Part shown: piece after piece, positions 24,058 to 30,443 of the stretch
How the letters are laid out: every line of letters begins with the position of its first letter
Position numbering within the stretch: position 1 is the stretch's first letter
Virus record (IMG/VR): IMGVR_UViG_3300032323_000719
Coordinates: 1 to 34,895 of that record
Strand: one strand, 5' to 3'
Length of the DNA: 34,895 nucleotides
Source of the DNA: a virus
Program-made: the position numbers and the translations under genes
The notes under the pieces: model-generated
What the model saw: only the letters and a program-made list of their open reading frames with translations
Told to the model about the DNA's origin: nothing
Database searches by the model: none

Positions 24058-24253
24058 TCTTTATTATACCTTTATTGATGAAAGTTGTCAAGTCTTCTTT
24101 GATAATATTATATGTTCCATCTTTATTATCAATCCAATGAAGACAATCGCCTTCTTTCCATCCTGCCTCTTTTAACAAATCTTCTGGAAGATTTAATATG
24201 CCATCACCTGTACTAGGATCTTCATCGACGTTAAGAATCCAAGATTTTGTCAT
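24050..24253 (-). CDS. AbrB/SpoVT-like small protein (67 aa)
   Basis: The start at 24253 (MTKSWILNVDEDP) is chosen by its ATGA overlap with the upstream stop; a longer frame has no ribosome site of its own. The sequence ILNLPEDLLKEAGWKEGDCLHWIDNKDG has the layout of a swapped-hairpin AbrB domain: a strand, LP(E/D)xLL helix, GW.EGD turn, then a strand. Such proteins are usually dimeric DNA-binding regulators or antitoxin-like, and short forms are common in T4-like phages. Lying just upstream of queE with an 8-base overlap, it could regulate phage or host genes. The fold call is moderate; the DNA-binding role is inferred. Confidence 0.68.
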   Translation of the reverse strand: MTKSWILNVDEDPSTGDGILNLPEDLLKEAGWKEGDCLHWIDNKDGTYNIIKEDLTTFINKGIIKNE

Positions 24254-24462
24254 ATGAATACTTTCTTTTTTGATTCTTCCTGATCTGTTTTCCATTGCTC
24301 GTATCTGAGTTTACGACACTCGTCTCTTACCTCGGTGGGAATATCGGGATGCCATTCTGCCATTCCGCAGTCATAGACTCTTACAGGCTTTTTAAATTCT
24401 GCAAATGCCAAAATGAATATGACAAATAAAATCATTACAACAAAAAGAAATGTGTCTTTCAT
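24250..24462 (-). CDS. Small membrane-anchored phage protein (70 aa)
   Basis: Residues 4-22 (TFLFVVMILFVIFILAFAE) form one strong transmembrane helix with no cleavable-signal pattern. After it come a short basic stretch and a charged tail with two cysteines (YDCGMAEWHP, VRDECRKL). It probably sits in the inner membrane with the tail on one side. Function unknown; small single-span proteins in phage early regions often affect host membrane proteins or superinfection. It overlaps the genes on both sides by ATGA. Confidence 0.7.
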   Translation of the reverse strand: MKDTFLFVVMILFVIFILAFAEFKKPVRVYDCGMAEWHPDIPTEVRDECRKLRYEQWKTDQEESKKKVFI

Positions 24463-24653
24463 AGTTCTTCGCTGATCATGATTTTACACAAAAGAGCTTC
24501 TTTTTCGTTCCGAAAGAAAAACTTCATTTCGTCAGCACCAACTTCGGTGGTATACCGATCTCCGGGAAGACCAAAATGTTCAACGATCTGAGCACAAGTC
24601 TCATTCCACCATTGATTACTTTGGCTTTTCCACGGAACTCGTATTTCAGTCAT
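24459..24653 (-). CDS. Conserved small phage protein, unknown (64 aa)
   Basis: [20 protein letters not shown] starts a small acidic protein. The order strand, helix (CAQIVEHFGLPG), strand (MKFFFRN), helix (EKEALLCKIMISEEL) suggests a small alpha/beta fold. No catalytic motif is seen. From memory it is conserved among marine myoviruses. It shares a base with the previous stop at 24653 and overlaps the next gene by ATGA, so it is part of the same dense run. Confidence 0.7.
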   Translation of the reverse strand: MTEIRVPWKSQSNQWWNETCAQIVEHFGLPGDRYTTEVGADEMKFFFRNEKEALLCKIMISEEL

Positions 24654-24880
24654 TATTTAGATCTTCCTGTGGTGCATGAATCGGACCATAGTTCTTGTGC
24701 CTGTTGTTGATATTCTTTTAGCTCTTGGTCGGCTCGTAGTTGATCTTCCATCCAAAGCATTTTTTGATGTTGATACAATTCTTCAGTGAGACCGTGCCAG
24801 CCGATACATTTGCCAGTTGGACTACGACCACATCCGCAGGCTACTCCACCTTCTTTGATTTGATCTGCTCTAACTTGCAT
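24653..24880 (-). CDS. Small cysteine-rich protein with CDGSH-like motif (75 aa)
   Basis: The N-terminal third contains [18 protein letters not shown]: Cys15, Cys17, Ser20, Cys25, Gly27 and His29, spacing CX1CX7CX3H. This resembles the 2Fe-2S CDGSH motif (C-x-C-x2-S-x4-5-C-D-G-x-H) but is one residue shorter and has Ile in place of Asp. It could bind a 2Fe-2S cluster or a zinc ion. The C-terminal 45 residues are a charged Gln/Glu-rich helix ([19 protein letters not shown]). AGGAA precedes the ATG. No function is known; the metal-binding idea is inference from the residues. Confidence 0.72.
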   Translation of the reverse strand: MQVRADQIKEGGVACGCGRSPTGKCIGWHGLTEELYQHQKMLWMEDQLRADQELKEYQQQAQELWSDSCTTGRSK

Positions 24881-24883
24881 GAT

Positions 24884-25087
24884 TTATTCCTTGAAATATT
24901 TTTCCATTACTTCTAGTTTGTCCATGTACTCGGCAATTTGAGCGACTTCTTTTTCAATAGCATCCATGAGGTCTGTATGATCATGTATAGCCATTGGATT
25001 GTTTAACATGATGTCTACATTCGTTTTATGCTTACGAATGTGTGCTTCAAAATGCTGCTTCAGTGTTCCGATAATTTCTTTTCTCAT
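24884..25087 (-). CDS. Small helical phage protein, unknown (67 aa)
   Basis: Entirely helical in appearance: MRKEIIGTLKQHFEAHIRKH, a central loop with AIHDHTDLMD, then an acidic helix (EVAQIAEYMDKLEVMEKYF). His residues are unusually frequent (5 of 67). There is no recognised domain. The start overlaps the HIT gene stop by ATGA. A short gap of three bases separates it from the cysteine-rich gene that follows. Confidence 0.7.
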   Translation of the reverse strand: MRKEIIGTLKQHFEAHIRKHKTNVDIMLNNPMAIHDHTDLMDAIEKEVAQIAEYMDKLEVMEKYFKE

Positions 25088-25485
25088 TTTGATTTCCTAT
25101 AATTTCCCTTTTCCGGTATAACATGACGTACACCACCTGTAGGGTCTTCCATATCTCCTGTGCGTCTAGGGATAAGATGCACATGAGGCCAACCTACAGT
25201 TTGTCCAGCAGACTTACCGTAGTTAAATCCAATATTAAATCCATCGCACTCTCCGGCTTCGACCATTCTCATGCCGTCTCTAACAGCATCCTCAAATGCA
25301 TCTATTAGAACGTGCAAAGTGTTATATTTAGGCACAAATAGCATATGGCCTTCTGTAACAGGATATTTGTCTCTAAATACTTTTACATGAAAGTCTTCTT
25401 CAACTAGACTATCCCAAGGTGCTTGACTGTCTTCTATGAAAGGAGGTTGATCCTTCATCACTTTAAATGTATTATCTTTTTTCAT
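25084..25485 (-). CDS. HIT-family nucleotide hydrolase (133 aa)
   Basis: Histidine-triad protein. GHMLFVPKYNTLHV at 46-59 is the usual strand after the N-terminal half. FNIGFNYGKSAGQTVGWP then HVHLIPRRTGD supplies the active site, with His101 and His103. The first His of the triad (HxHxH) is replaced by Trp99, a variant seen in other phage HIT proteins; the catalytic central His is kept. HIT enzymes cleave nucleoside phosphoramidates or dinucleoside polyphosphates. In this region, among phosphoribosyltransferase and deazaguanine genes, it probably helps nucleotide turnover. Overlaps both neighbours by ATGA. Confidence 0.88.
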   Translation of the reverse strand: MKKDNTFKVMKDQPPFIEDSQAPWDSLVEEDFHVKVFRDKYPVTEGHMLFVPKYNTLHVLIDAFEDAVRDGMRMVEAGECDGFNIGFNYGKSAGQTVGWPHVHLIPRRTGDMEDPTGGVRHVIPEKGNYRKSK

Positions 25486-25709
25486 CTTTGATACTCCTTG
25501 CGTTCGCCGGGCAAAGAATCTTCTTTGATTGTGAATTCTCTACCCATAAGACTTCCAAAAAATACACGAGTATTTTCTTTATAAACCATACGTAGTTTTA
25601 CAGTCTGAAAAGCTACTTCTAAAAATGCTCGAGGTTTATAGTTGAGGATATGAGCCTCAACGTCTTTACCGTTATCTGTACAATGAATTTTTACTTTAGC
25701 ATCGATCAC
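25482..25709 (-). CDS. Small phage protein, unknown, GTG start (75 aa)
   Basis: MIDAKVKIHCTDNGKDVEAH begins a beta-rich small protein (LNYKPRAFLEVAFQTVKLRMVY, KENTRVFFGSLMGREFTIKED). The regular strand pattern suggests a five-stranded barrel or sheet, perhaps OB- or Tudor-like. The start is GTG at 25709, supported by an unusually strong GGAGGAGGT ribosome site and by a GTGA overlap with the 40-codon gene upstream. No named family is recognised. Confidence 0.72.
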   Translation of the reverse strand: MIDAKVKIHCTDNGKDVEAHILNYKPRAFLEVAFQTVKLRMVYKENTRVFFGSLMGREFTIKEDSLPGERKEYQR

Positions 25710-25828
25710 TTTTTACCTCCTCCGATTTTATGATTACGAAAATCGCAGAGTTTATGATAACCCATGGCATAACAGCCACAATGTTTTCCCAGGATCCAGC
25801 GGGCTAGTGCTATTCTCAATCTAGTCAT
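25706..25828 (-). CDS. Mini-gene, small basic cysteine-containing protein (40 aa)
   Basis: Read from the gap: ATG at 25828, stop TGA at 25708-25706. The protein starts MTRLRIALARWILGKHCGCY and continues with AMGYHKLCDFRNHKIGGGKK. AAGGA lies about 7 bases before the ATG. It overlaps the upstream gene by ATGA and the downstream GTG start by GTGA, which is the pattern of every real gene pair here. Three Cys and three His suggest a possible metal site. It is basic with an amphipathic N-terminal helix. Function unknown. Confidence 0.7.
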   Translation of the reverse strand: MTRLRIALARWILGKHCGCYAMGYHKLCDFRNHKIGGGKK

Positions 25829-26004
25829 TGTGGTTCCTTAAACAGTGGCACACCATCAGTTAAATGACGCACATATTCCAAGTTGGGAAATGTATCTAGT
25901 GTGCCACGATGGCGTTGAATCGTCAAGTTACCTTCACGCTCAATAGCATAGAAAAACATTTCTGTAGCACCTTCTTCTATTTGACTTTTAAAATATTCTT
26001 TCAT
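25825..26004 (-). CDS. Mini-gene, small phage protein, unknown (59 aa)
   Basis: Read from the gap: ATG at 26004, stop TGA at 25827-25825. The protein is MKEYFKSQIEEGATEMFFYA then IEREGNLTIQRHRGTLDTFP and NLEYVRHLTDGVPLFKEPQ. It starts right at the stop of the preceding gene and ends with an ATGA overlap to the next, so the whole 295-base gap between 25710 and 26004 is coding. The helix-strand-strand-helix order looks folded. No family is recognised. Confidence 0.72.
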   Translation of the reverse strand: MKEYFKSQIEEGATEMFFYAIEREGNLTIQRHRGTLDTFPNLEYVRHLTDGVPLFKEPQ

Positions 26005-26184
26005 TTATGCTCCGTAGTATCCCTGTGCGTGTTCAGAATCTCGTTCGCGTAGGATTCGATCCACTCGCTGAATAGCTTCTTCGCGTTCTTTATCGGTGAG
26101 TTCATAGCATCTAGGATTCTTTTTTGGATCACGCATCAGAGGATATCTATTATTGGGATGGGATCTAAAAATCTTTTTTAACAT
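26005..26184 (-). CDS. Small basic phage protein, unknown (59 aa)
   Basis: The start MLKKIFRSHPNNRYPLM at 26184 is preferred: it overlaps the phosphoribosyltransferase stop by 7 bases and has GGTGGA upstream. A longer frame to 26220 would lie inside that gene. The protein has a basic N terminus, then ELTDKEREEAIQRVDRILRERD as one charged helix. It may bind nucleic acid or a protein partner; there is no motif to decide. Confidence 0.65.
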   Translation of the reverse strand: MLKKIFRSHPNNRYPLMRDPKKNPRCYELTDKEREEAIQRVDRILRERDSEHAQGYYGA

Positions 26185-26768
26185 TTTGTCCACCAATCTT
26201 CCCAAGGAAAATCTACCCAAACATCGTTCTCTGCTTTGTTGATTTCTTTACCAACATAGTCCATTGGTGCTTCGCATTTACTAGCTAGATTATCGACAAC
26301 GACTGCGAATCTAACGTTGTTATTCCAAACTTCGTCCCAACTGTCGTCTCCAGGGAAACAGCCACTGCGCCAATCGTTTATAATCCAGTTAAAGGTAGCA
26401 CCTGTGTCATTTATATCGTCTACGATTAAAATGTTTTTATATGTAGCACCTTGCTCTAAAAGATCATTGGCAGCTTCTAGTATACCAGTTACATCTATAG
26501 GATTCTCTATATATCTTTCTCTACTGTTAGGACCAAGTGCATCTTCGGCCATCCATAAGTTACTTTCTGCTTCGTTGCCATCTCTAAGACTTACTCCTAG
26601 TGTGTGCATAGGAATATTAAGATACTGACTGATCATGACAGCAGGAATCAACCCTCCACGAGTGATTCCTACGATATAGTCAGGGCGCCAACCGCTGATT
26701 AAAATATCTCTACAGATTTTATTAACTAATCCGTTGAGCTCATGCTGATTTATTATGAGCTTGTTCAT
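26178..26768 (-). CDS. Phosphoribosyltransferase (purine-type PRTase, 196 aa)
   Basis: Type I PRTase: the PRPP-binding loop ILIVDDINDTGATF at 113-126 is clear, and GITRGGLIPA at 34-43 is the PPi-binding loop. These enzymes join a free base to PRPP to make a nucleotide. The size and the RGG loop resemble xanthine/hypoxanthine-guanine types. A large middle insertion (LRDGNEAESNLWMAEDAL) and an acidic, Trp-rich C terminus (DVWVDFPWEDWW) are unusual. AAGGAG sits 6 bases upstream of the ATG. It overlaps the cupin gene by 29 bases. Base specificity is not shown; guanine salvage is an attractive guess beside a DNA transglycosylase. Confidence 0.87.
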   Translation of the reverse strand: MNKLIINQHELNGLVNKICRDILISGWRPDYIVGITRGGLIPAVMISQYLNIPMHTLGVSLRDGNEAESNLWMAEDALGPNSRERYIENPIDVTGILEAANDLLEQGATYKNILIVDDINDTGATFNWIINDWRSGCFPGDDSWDEVWNNNVRFAVVVDNLASKCEAPMDYVGKEINKAENDVWVDFPWEDWWTKC

Positions 26769-27210
26769 ATCTCTCCTTTAGATATTCTTCGTGTTTAATC
26801 CATTTGTTATTAACTAAGAAACCCCAATCACGCTTTTTAGGACCAGGCATGAATAATGTCCAAGCAGTGACACCTTCTTTTAACTCAATGCGATGATAAC
26901 TAGTAGGTGAACAGATACGGAAATGACCAGGGCCACGCCATTTACGAACCTCGCACGTCTTTCTGCCTGCTGAATCAAATTGTGGGATCCATTCATAATA
27001 ACCGCCTCGTAAAATTAATGTAGCATAAGGCCACGGATGATCATGAACATCGTCTGGATCACCTTTTAAAAACTTATGTAAAAAAACGTTAAAAGGAAAA
27101 TTCTCTCTTTCCTTAAGAAAAAGATAATAGCGTTCTAAATATGGCTCGTTACAGGTACGATCCATAACAATACGTTTACGTCCCAAACGTTCAAGCAGTT
27201 TCAACAACAT
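26740..27210 (-). CDS. Cupin-fold protein (156 aa)
   Basis: A small cupin: VHDHPWPYATLILRGGYYE at 55-73 is motif 1, with His56, His58 and Glu73 as likely metal ligands. PTSYHRIELKEG with His106 is motif 2. The C terminus (GVTAWTLFMPGPKKRDWGF) completes the barrel. Such phage proteins are common in marine T4-like genomes and have no fixed substrate; candidates include sugar or nucleotide modification and metal-dependent dioxygenase activity. GAGGAG lies 7 bases before the start. It overlaps the DNA glycosylase by 20 bases and the phosphoribosyltransferase by 29. Confidence 0.82.
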   Translation of the reverse strand: MLLKLLERLGRKRIVMDRTCNEPYLERYYLFLKERENFPFNVFLHKFLKGDPDDVHDHPWPYATLILRGGYYEWIPQFDSAGRKTCEVRKWRGPGHFRICSPTSYHRIELKEGVTAWTLFMPGPKKRDWGFLVNNKWIKHEEYLKERYEQAHNKSA

Positions 27211-27628
27211 TAAAAATCTCCTCAGCGAGATATCGCTTCAGTTCTTTATCAGTAGGATGCACAGTATAGTTCTGTTTGAAAAATATTTCATAACTGTCGC
27301 TACCATACTTTCCTATTCCATATAATATTGTAGCATCATTTCCGTCCCAAGTCAAGAAATCCGCAGTCATTTTTTTCAATCTTTTGAACCGAGTGTTATA
27401 CATTCCTAAAGGCCAAATTACTTCTTTGACTTCATCTTCCATAGCCCACAGAAATTCACCGGGCCCGGGCCAGCGATCTAAAAACAAAGGCAGCACATAT
27501 TTGACTGCCTTTCTTCCAGTTTGGTTTAACATAATAACAGCGACCATATGCTGCCATGCCCACTCTCGACGATCAGTGGCAGGCAACTGTTGTTGAACCA
27601 TTAGCTCGTCGAGCAAAGGTGTTATCAT
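27191..27628 (-). CDS. MBD4-like HhH-GPD DNA glycosylase (145 aa)
   Basis: A compact base-excision DNA glycosylase. The residues follow the MBD4 catalytic domain closely: VIMLNQTGRKAV at 31-42, VIWPLGMYNTRFKRL near 70-84, the helix-hairpin-helix LYGIGKYGSDSYEIF at 102-116, and YTVHPTDKELKRY at 121-133 with Asp127 as the catalytic Asp. There is no 4Fe-4S loop, as expected for MBD4 and unlike endonuclease III. MBD4 removes T or U paired with G. In a phage with modified guanine it may repair deaminated sites or act on host DNA. It lies between the cupin gene and a small gene two positions from folE. Family call is good; its target in this phage is inferred. Confidence 0.82.
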   Translation of the reverse strand: MITPLLDELMVQQQLPATDRREWAWQHMVAVIMLNQTGRKAVKYVLPLFLDRWPGPGEFLWAMEDEVKEVIWPLGMYNTRFKRLKKMTADFLTWDGNDATILYGIGKYGSDSYEIFFKQNYTVHPTDKELKRYLAEEIFNVVETA

Positions 27629-27840
27629 GTTTTATCACGTAACCAAGCGTCAACCTGTGCTTCTGCTTCTTCTTGAGTAACAGCATAAGCATAGATCCAA
27701 TAACAGTCTTCTCGTCCTTTAATATCAAACGGTACAGGACCATTAAACAGTATACCATCTTCTAGCATACGTTTTACTTCAAACTTCTTTAGATTTTTAG
27801 CACGATTGATTAGATCGTTAGCCATGTCAACTGAATTCAT
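27625..27840 (-). CDS. Conserved small phage protein, unknown (71 aa)
   Basis: ATG at 27840 (MNSVDMANDLINRAKNLKKF) is chosen because GAGGTG lies 5 bases upstream; the GTG six bases earlier falls inside that ribosome site. The protein has an N-terminal helix, a strand with VKRMLEDGILFNGPVPFDI, and a C-terminal YWIYAYAVTQEEAEAQVDAW segment. No named domain is recognised. It overlaps the DNA glycosylase start by ATGA and follows the folE stop after two bases. Confidence 0.72.
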   Translation of the reverse strand: MNSVDMANDLINRAKNLKKFEVKRMLEDGILFNGPVPFDIKGREDCYWIYAYAVTQEEAEAQVDAWLRDKT

Positions 27841-27842
27841 AA

Positions 27843-28682
27843 TCACCTCGGAGCAAAGTCTTGTTGTAGTTTAATGTTGTCAAAGAACTCTTTCTTTGTT
27901 CCTTGATCGTCTTTAAATGCACCTTTTAGTACAGTAGTCTGCGTTAGACTGCTATGTGCCATAATGCCGCGATTCTCACAGCAACCGTGAACTGCTTGAA
28001 CATAAACGCCTACGTCTTTGGCTCCTGTGGCCTTGGCGATCTCGCGAGCAATATCATTAGCAAGTTCCTCCTGGAGAGTTCCACGTCTTGCGCACCACTG
28101 TGCGATGCGTGTGTACTTACTAAGTCCAATGAGCTTGGAAGCCGCAATAATGCCAATATAGGCAACACCACTAACGGGCTGATGATGATGGCTACACATA
28201 CTGCGAAGCTCACTGCGAACAACCAACATACCTTCGTAACGGTCTTCCGTATCGTTAGGGAATGCTGTGGCGTCTGGTGCTGGGTCATATCTTCCTGCCA
28301 TTATTTCGTTAAAATACATTTTAGCCAATCGACGAGCAGTGCCGTGACTATTAGGATCGTTTTCTCGATCAATGAGTAATCGATCAAGCACTGTTTCAAA
28401 TGCTTCTGTTGCTTCGTCGATCAGTTTTGCTTTATCTTCTTCAGTGACATAATCGCTGATATTGTCGCCTGCCCAGAAACGTTTGCCTTCGCGTTTCATT
28501 TTAAAGCGAAGAAAGTCACCTAGGTATTTGCCTTCTTGATATCCACCGTCGCCAGCCATTGCATCTAAGGCTGTTTCTTTTTTAACGTATACTGGTTTAC
28601 CTAAAGGTTCGTATTCGTCTTCTTTGAATGCCCTATCATTTTTTTCATTTAGGATAGGGTCAGGTTTGAATTTTGCTGTCAA
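27843..28682 (-). CDS. folE: FolE, GTP cyclohydrolase I (279 aa)
   Basis: GTP cyclohydrolase I converts GTP to 7,8-dihydroneopterin triphosphate, the entry step to pterins and 7-deazaguanines. Zinc ligands are visible: Cys163 and His166 in RSMCSHHHQPVSG and Cys234 in VHGCCENRG. SKLIGLSKYTRIAQW and the ARRGTLQEELANDIA segment are highly typical. Compared with the E. coli enzyme (222 residues) it has roughly 50 extra N-terminal residues (Lys, Glu, Asp-rich). The start is TTG at 28682 with GGAG 8 bases upstream; no ATG fits. Within this arm it supplies substrate to the QueD-like protein and QueE. Confidence 0.93.
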   Translation of the reverse strand: MTAKFKPDPILNEKNDRAFKEDEYEPLGKPVYVKKETALDAMAGDGGYQEGKYLGDFLRFKMKREGKRFWAGDNISDYVTEEDKAKLIDEATEAFETVLDRLLIDRENDPNSHGTARRLAKMYFNEIMAGRYDPAPDATAFPNDTEDRYEGMLVVRSELRSMCSHHHQPVSGVAYIGIIAASKLIGLSKYTRIAQWCARRGTLQEELANDIAREIAKATGAKDVGVYVQAVHGCCENRGIMAHSSLTQTTVLKGAFKDDQGTKKEFFDNIKLQQDFAPR

Positions 28683-28717
28683 TTTTATTTCTCCGAGTTA
28701 TAGTCGTGGATGACATA

Positions 28718-29794
28718 TTATTTTAACATCTCCAATAGATTATTACAACTAAAGAAGTTCTCAGTTAATATATCTACCTGTTTATTTAGGCTTGGTAAGA
28801 ATTTTTCATAATTTTCCATGTACTGGATAATTTTGTGGCATACTTCTTTTCTATGGACTTCGTAAGATTCAAAACTCTCAGTCCATTCACTAGGATACTT
28901 AAATGTATCTAGCGCCATTTCGCTGTAGCTTAAACGATCTGGTACCATAGGTATCGCATCTACTAGAGCACCTTCATACCAACTGATGCCTAGTGTTTCT
29001 TGTAGATTGGCACTGAATACAAGTTTAGCTTCGCCTAGCATATTATGATATTCGTTCTTAGTTAACGGATATTCCTGACATACTTTAAATTCGTATTGTG
29101 GAAGATGTTTTTTAAGATCTTCAAAAATAGGAAGTTGTTTTTCAGGAGCGATACGATGTGGGAATAAGATAAGATCACGTTTAGGCATGTTCTTATACAT
29201 CATAAGAGTATCGGGCATATATTCCATGGGCCAGCCACTCTTTACAATTTTGCCTTCGTCTTTGAAATCACGTATAGTATCTTCTAAAGTTTCCCACAAC
29301 AGTTCATCGCAGAACATATCAATATGAAACTTAGTGGCAAAGTAATTATGATCAAACGCAGCAAAGAATGATTTCTCAGCATGTCTAACCCAAGGCTTAT
29401 CTCCAACAAGGCGACCTAAGAAGTCTTGAGGATCATATGAACCAGCATGCCACAATCCGTGAGTAATTACTGGAATACCCAGCAACTCGCTCATATACTT
29501 TAGGTTTATGATACCAGGGTGCCAAGCATCAGTAAAGATAAAGTGATCATTAGGATTAATTGATCCGGAACAAAACAAGCGACCAATCTGCTCAACCTGA
29601 CTAGCCTTGTATATATTGGTACCACCAAAATTAAGAAAGGCACCAGGAGTAGTGGCACTAGGAATGTCCGTAGGACCAGAGATAACTTGAACATTGTATC
29701 CTCTCTTTCGCAACAAGGCAGGCAAGTGGGTTTTCCACTGCCCTGTATACCTTGTTTCTACTGCCTCAAGATCAACGAGAAAAACTTTGACCAT
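28718..29794 (-). CDS. GT-B-type glycosyltransferase (358 aa)
   Basis: A two-domain GT-B (GT4-like) enzyme. The N-terminal domain starts VKVFLVDLEAVETRYTG and includes HFIFTDAWHPGIINL and IPVITHGLWHAGSYD. The C-terminal domain begins with ILFPHRIAPEKQLPIF at 209-224, where the R...EK pair contacts the diphosphate, and has the E-x7-E pattern in QETLGISWYEG (Glu266, Glu274). No membrane anchor is present. It overlaps the 84-residue gene by 23 bases and sits between folE and queD-like genes. A DNA-base glycosyltransferase acting on a modified base is one option; a cell-envelope or protein acceptor is another. Fold secure, substrate not. Confidence 0.8.
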   Translation of the reverse strand: MVKVFLVDLEAVETRYTGQWKTHLPALLRKRGYNVQVISGPTDIPSATTPGAFLNFGGTNIYKASQVEQIGRLFCSGSINPNDHFIFTDAWHPGIINLKYMSELLGIPVITHGLWHAGSYDPQDFLGRLVGDKPWVRHAEKSFFAAFDHNYFATKFHIDMFCDELLWETLEDTIRDFKDEGKIVKSGWPMEYMPDTLMMYKNMPKRDLILFPHRIAPEKQLPIFEDLKKHLPQYEFKVCQEYPLTKNEYHNMLGEAKLVFSANLQETLGISWYEGALVDAIPMVPDRLSYSEMALDTFKYPSEWTESFESYEVHRKEVCHKIIQYMENYEKFLPSLNKQVDILTENFFSCNNLLEMLK

Positions 29795-30026
29795 TGCGTC
29801 TTCCGTTGTTGTCCCAACGAGGCTTGTTACCTTGATAAGGCCTGCGTGGACGCTTACTTGCTAGGTAAGCCTGATAATTTGCAGAATCTTTACGATAAAG
29901 ATCCGCAGGGTTGAAATCGCAGAGTTCGAATCTGCAATAGTTGTGGTAGGCTTCGAGGTCCTCCCACACCTTCACGACGTCAGGACGGTTAGTAAAATAA
30001 TCGTAGTCCTTGTAATTACGTGCCAT
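29772..30026 (-). CDS. Conserved small basic phage protein, unknown (84 aa)
   Basis: The N-terminal half is compact (YKDYDYFTNRPDVVKVWEDL, then YHNYCRFELCDFNPADLY). The last 30 residues are Arg/Asn/Gly-rich and probably disordered (RPRRPYQGNKPRWDNNGRRN). The basic tail suggests nucleic-acid contact. GGAAG lies 10 bases upstream of the ATG. Relatives in marine myoviruses are known to me only as hypothetical. It overlaps the GT-B gene by 23 bases and lies next to the queD-like gene. Confidence 0.73.
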   Translation of the reverse strand: MARNYKDYDYFTNRPDVVKVWEDLEAYHNYCRFELCDFNPADLYRKDSANYQAYLASKRPRRPYQGNKPRWDNNGRRNGQSFSR

Positions 30027-30047
30027 GATAGCTTTCTTCCTTATAGT

Positions 30048-30443
30048 TTAGTACTTAATAAATGAACCATTTTCTCCGTCTTCGGAGACCTCAATCCAAA
30101 CCTCACGGCCTGGATACTTTAGTGCGATGATGTTATATAAGTCTTCTGACATCATCTCACAACTTTTATGATCAAGGCTTAGAACGGCACCTTGACCATT
30201 ATACAACGATTCGAGCCATCGCTTGAATTGGATGAACTCGATGTCCCTGTCATCGTGCTGCACACTGATCCACACCCTGAAATGAAAGATGTGACGATGA
30301 GGGTAACCCAAAAATGATACGTCATATTCGTCTCCTGTAGCTAGATTTGGATCTGTCAGAGCCGCAGGATATTTGTGAATTCCTTCCTTACGGAAAGTGA
30401 CCCAGATCATTTTGTTAGGTCTTTGATCTTGTCTAATAATCAT
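30048..30443 (-). CDS. queD: QueD-like protein (6-carboxytetrahydropterin synthase / PTPS family, 131 aa)
   Basis: PTPS/QueD family. The zinc ligands align as His23 (EGIHKYP), His49 and His51 (GYPHRHIFHFRVWI). The catalytic Asp-His pair is present as Asp91-His92 (LSLDHKSC), followed by SEDLYNIIALKYPG and VWIEVSEDGENG with Glu121 in the substrate-binding position. No cysteine occurs between His23 and His49, where QueD enzymes carry the proton-shuttling Cys; the only Cys is at 95. It may use another residue, do a different step, or be structural. Neighbouring folE, queE and a DpdA-like gene argue for the deazaguanine path. Overlaps the gene at 30440 by ATGA. Confidence 0.8.
   Translation of the reverse strand: MIIRQDQRPNKMIWVTFRKEGIHKYPAALTDPNLATGDEYDVSFLGYPHRHIFHFRVWISVQHDDRDIEFIQFKRWLESLYNGQGAVLSLDHKSCEMMSEDLYNIIALKYPGREVWIEVSEDGENGSFIKY

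Noticed and set aside
27954-28379. Plus-strand open frame of 141 codons inside folE
   Set aside because: Antisense to the most conserved part of FolE, with no family resemblance.
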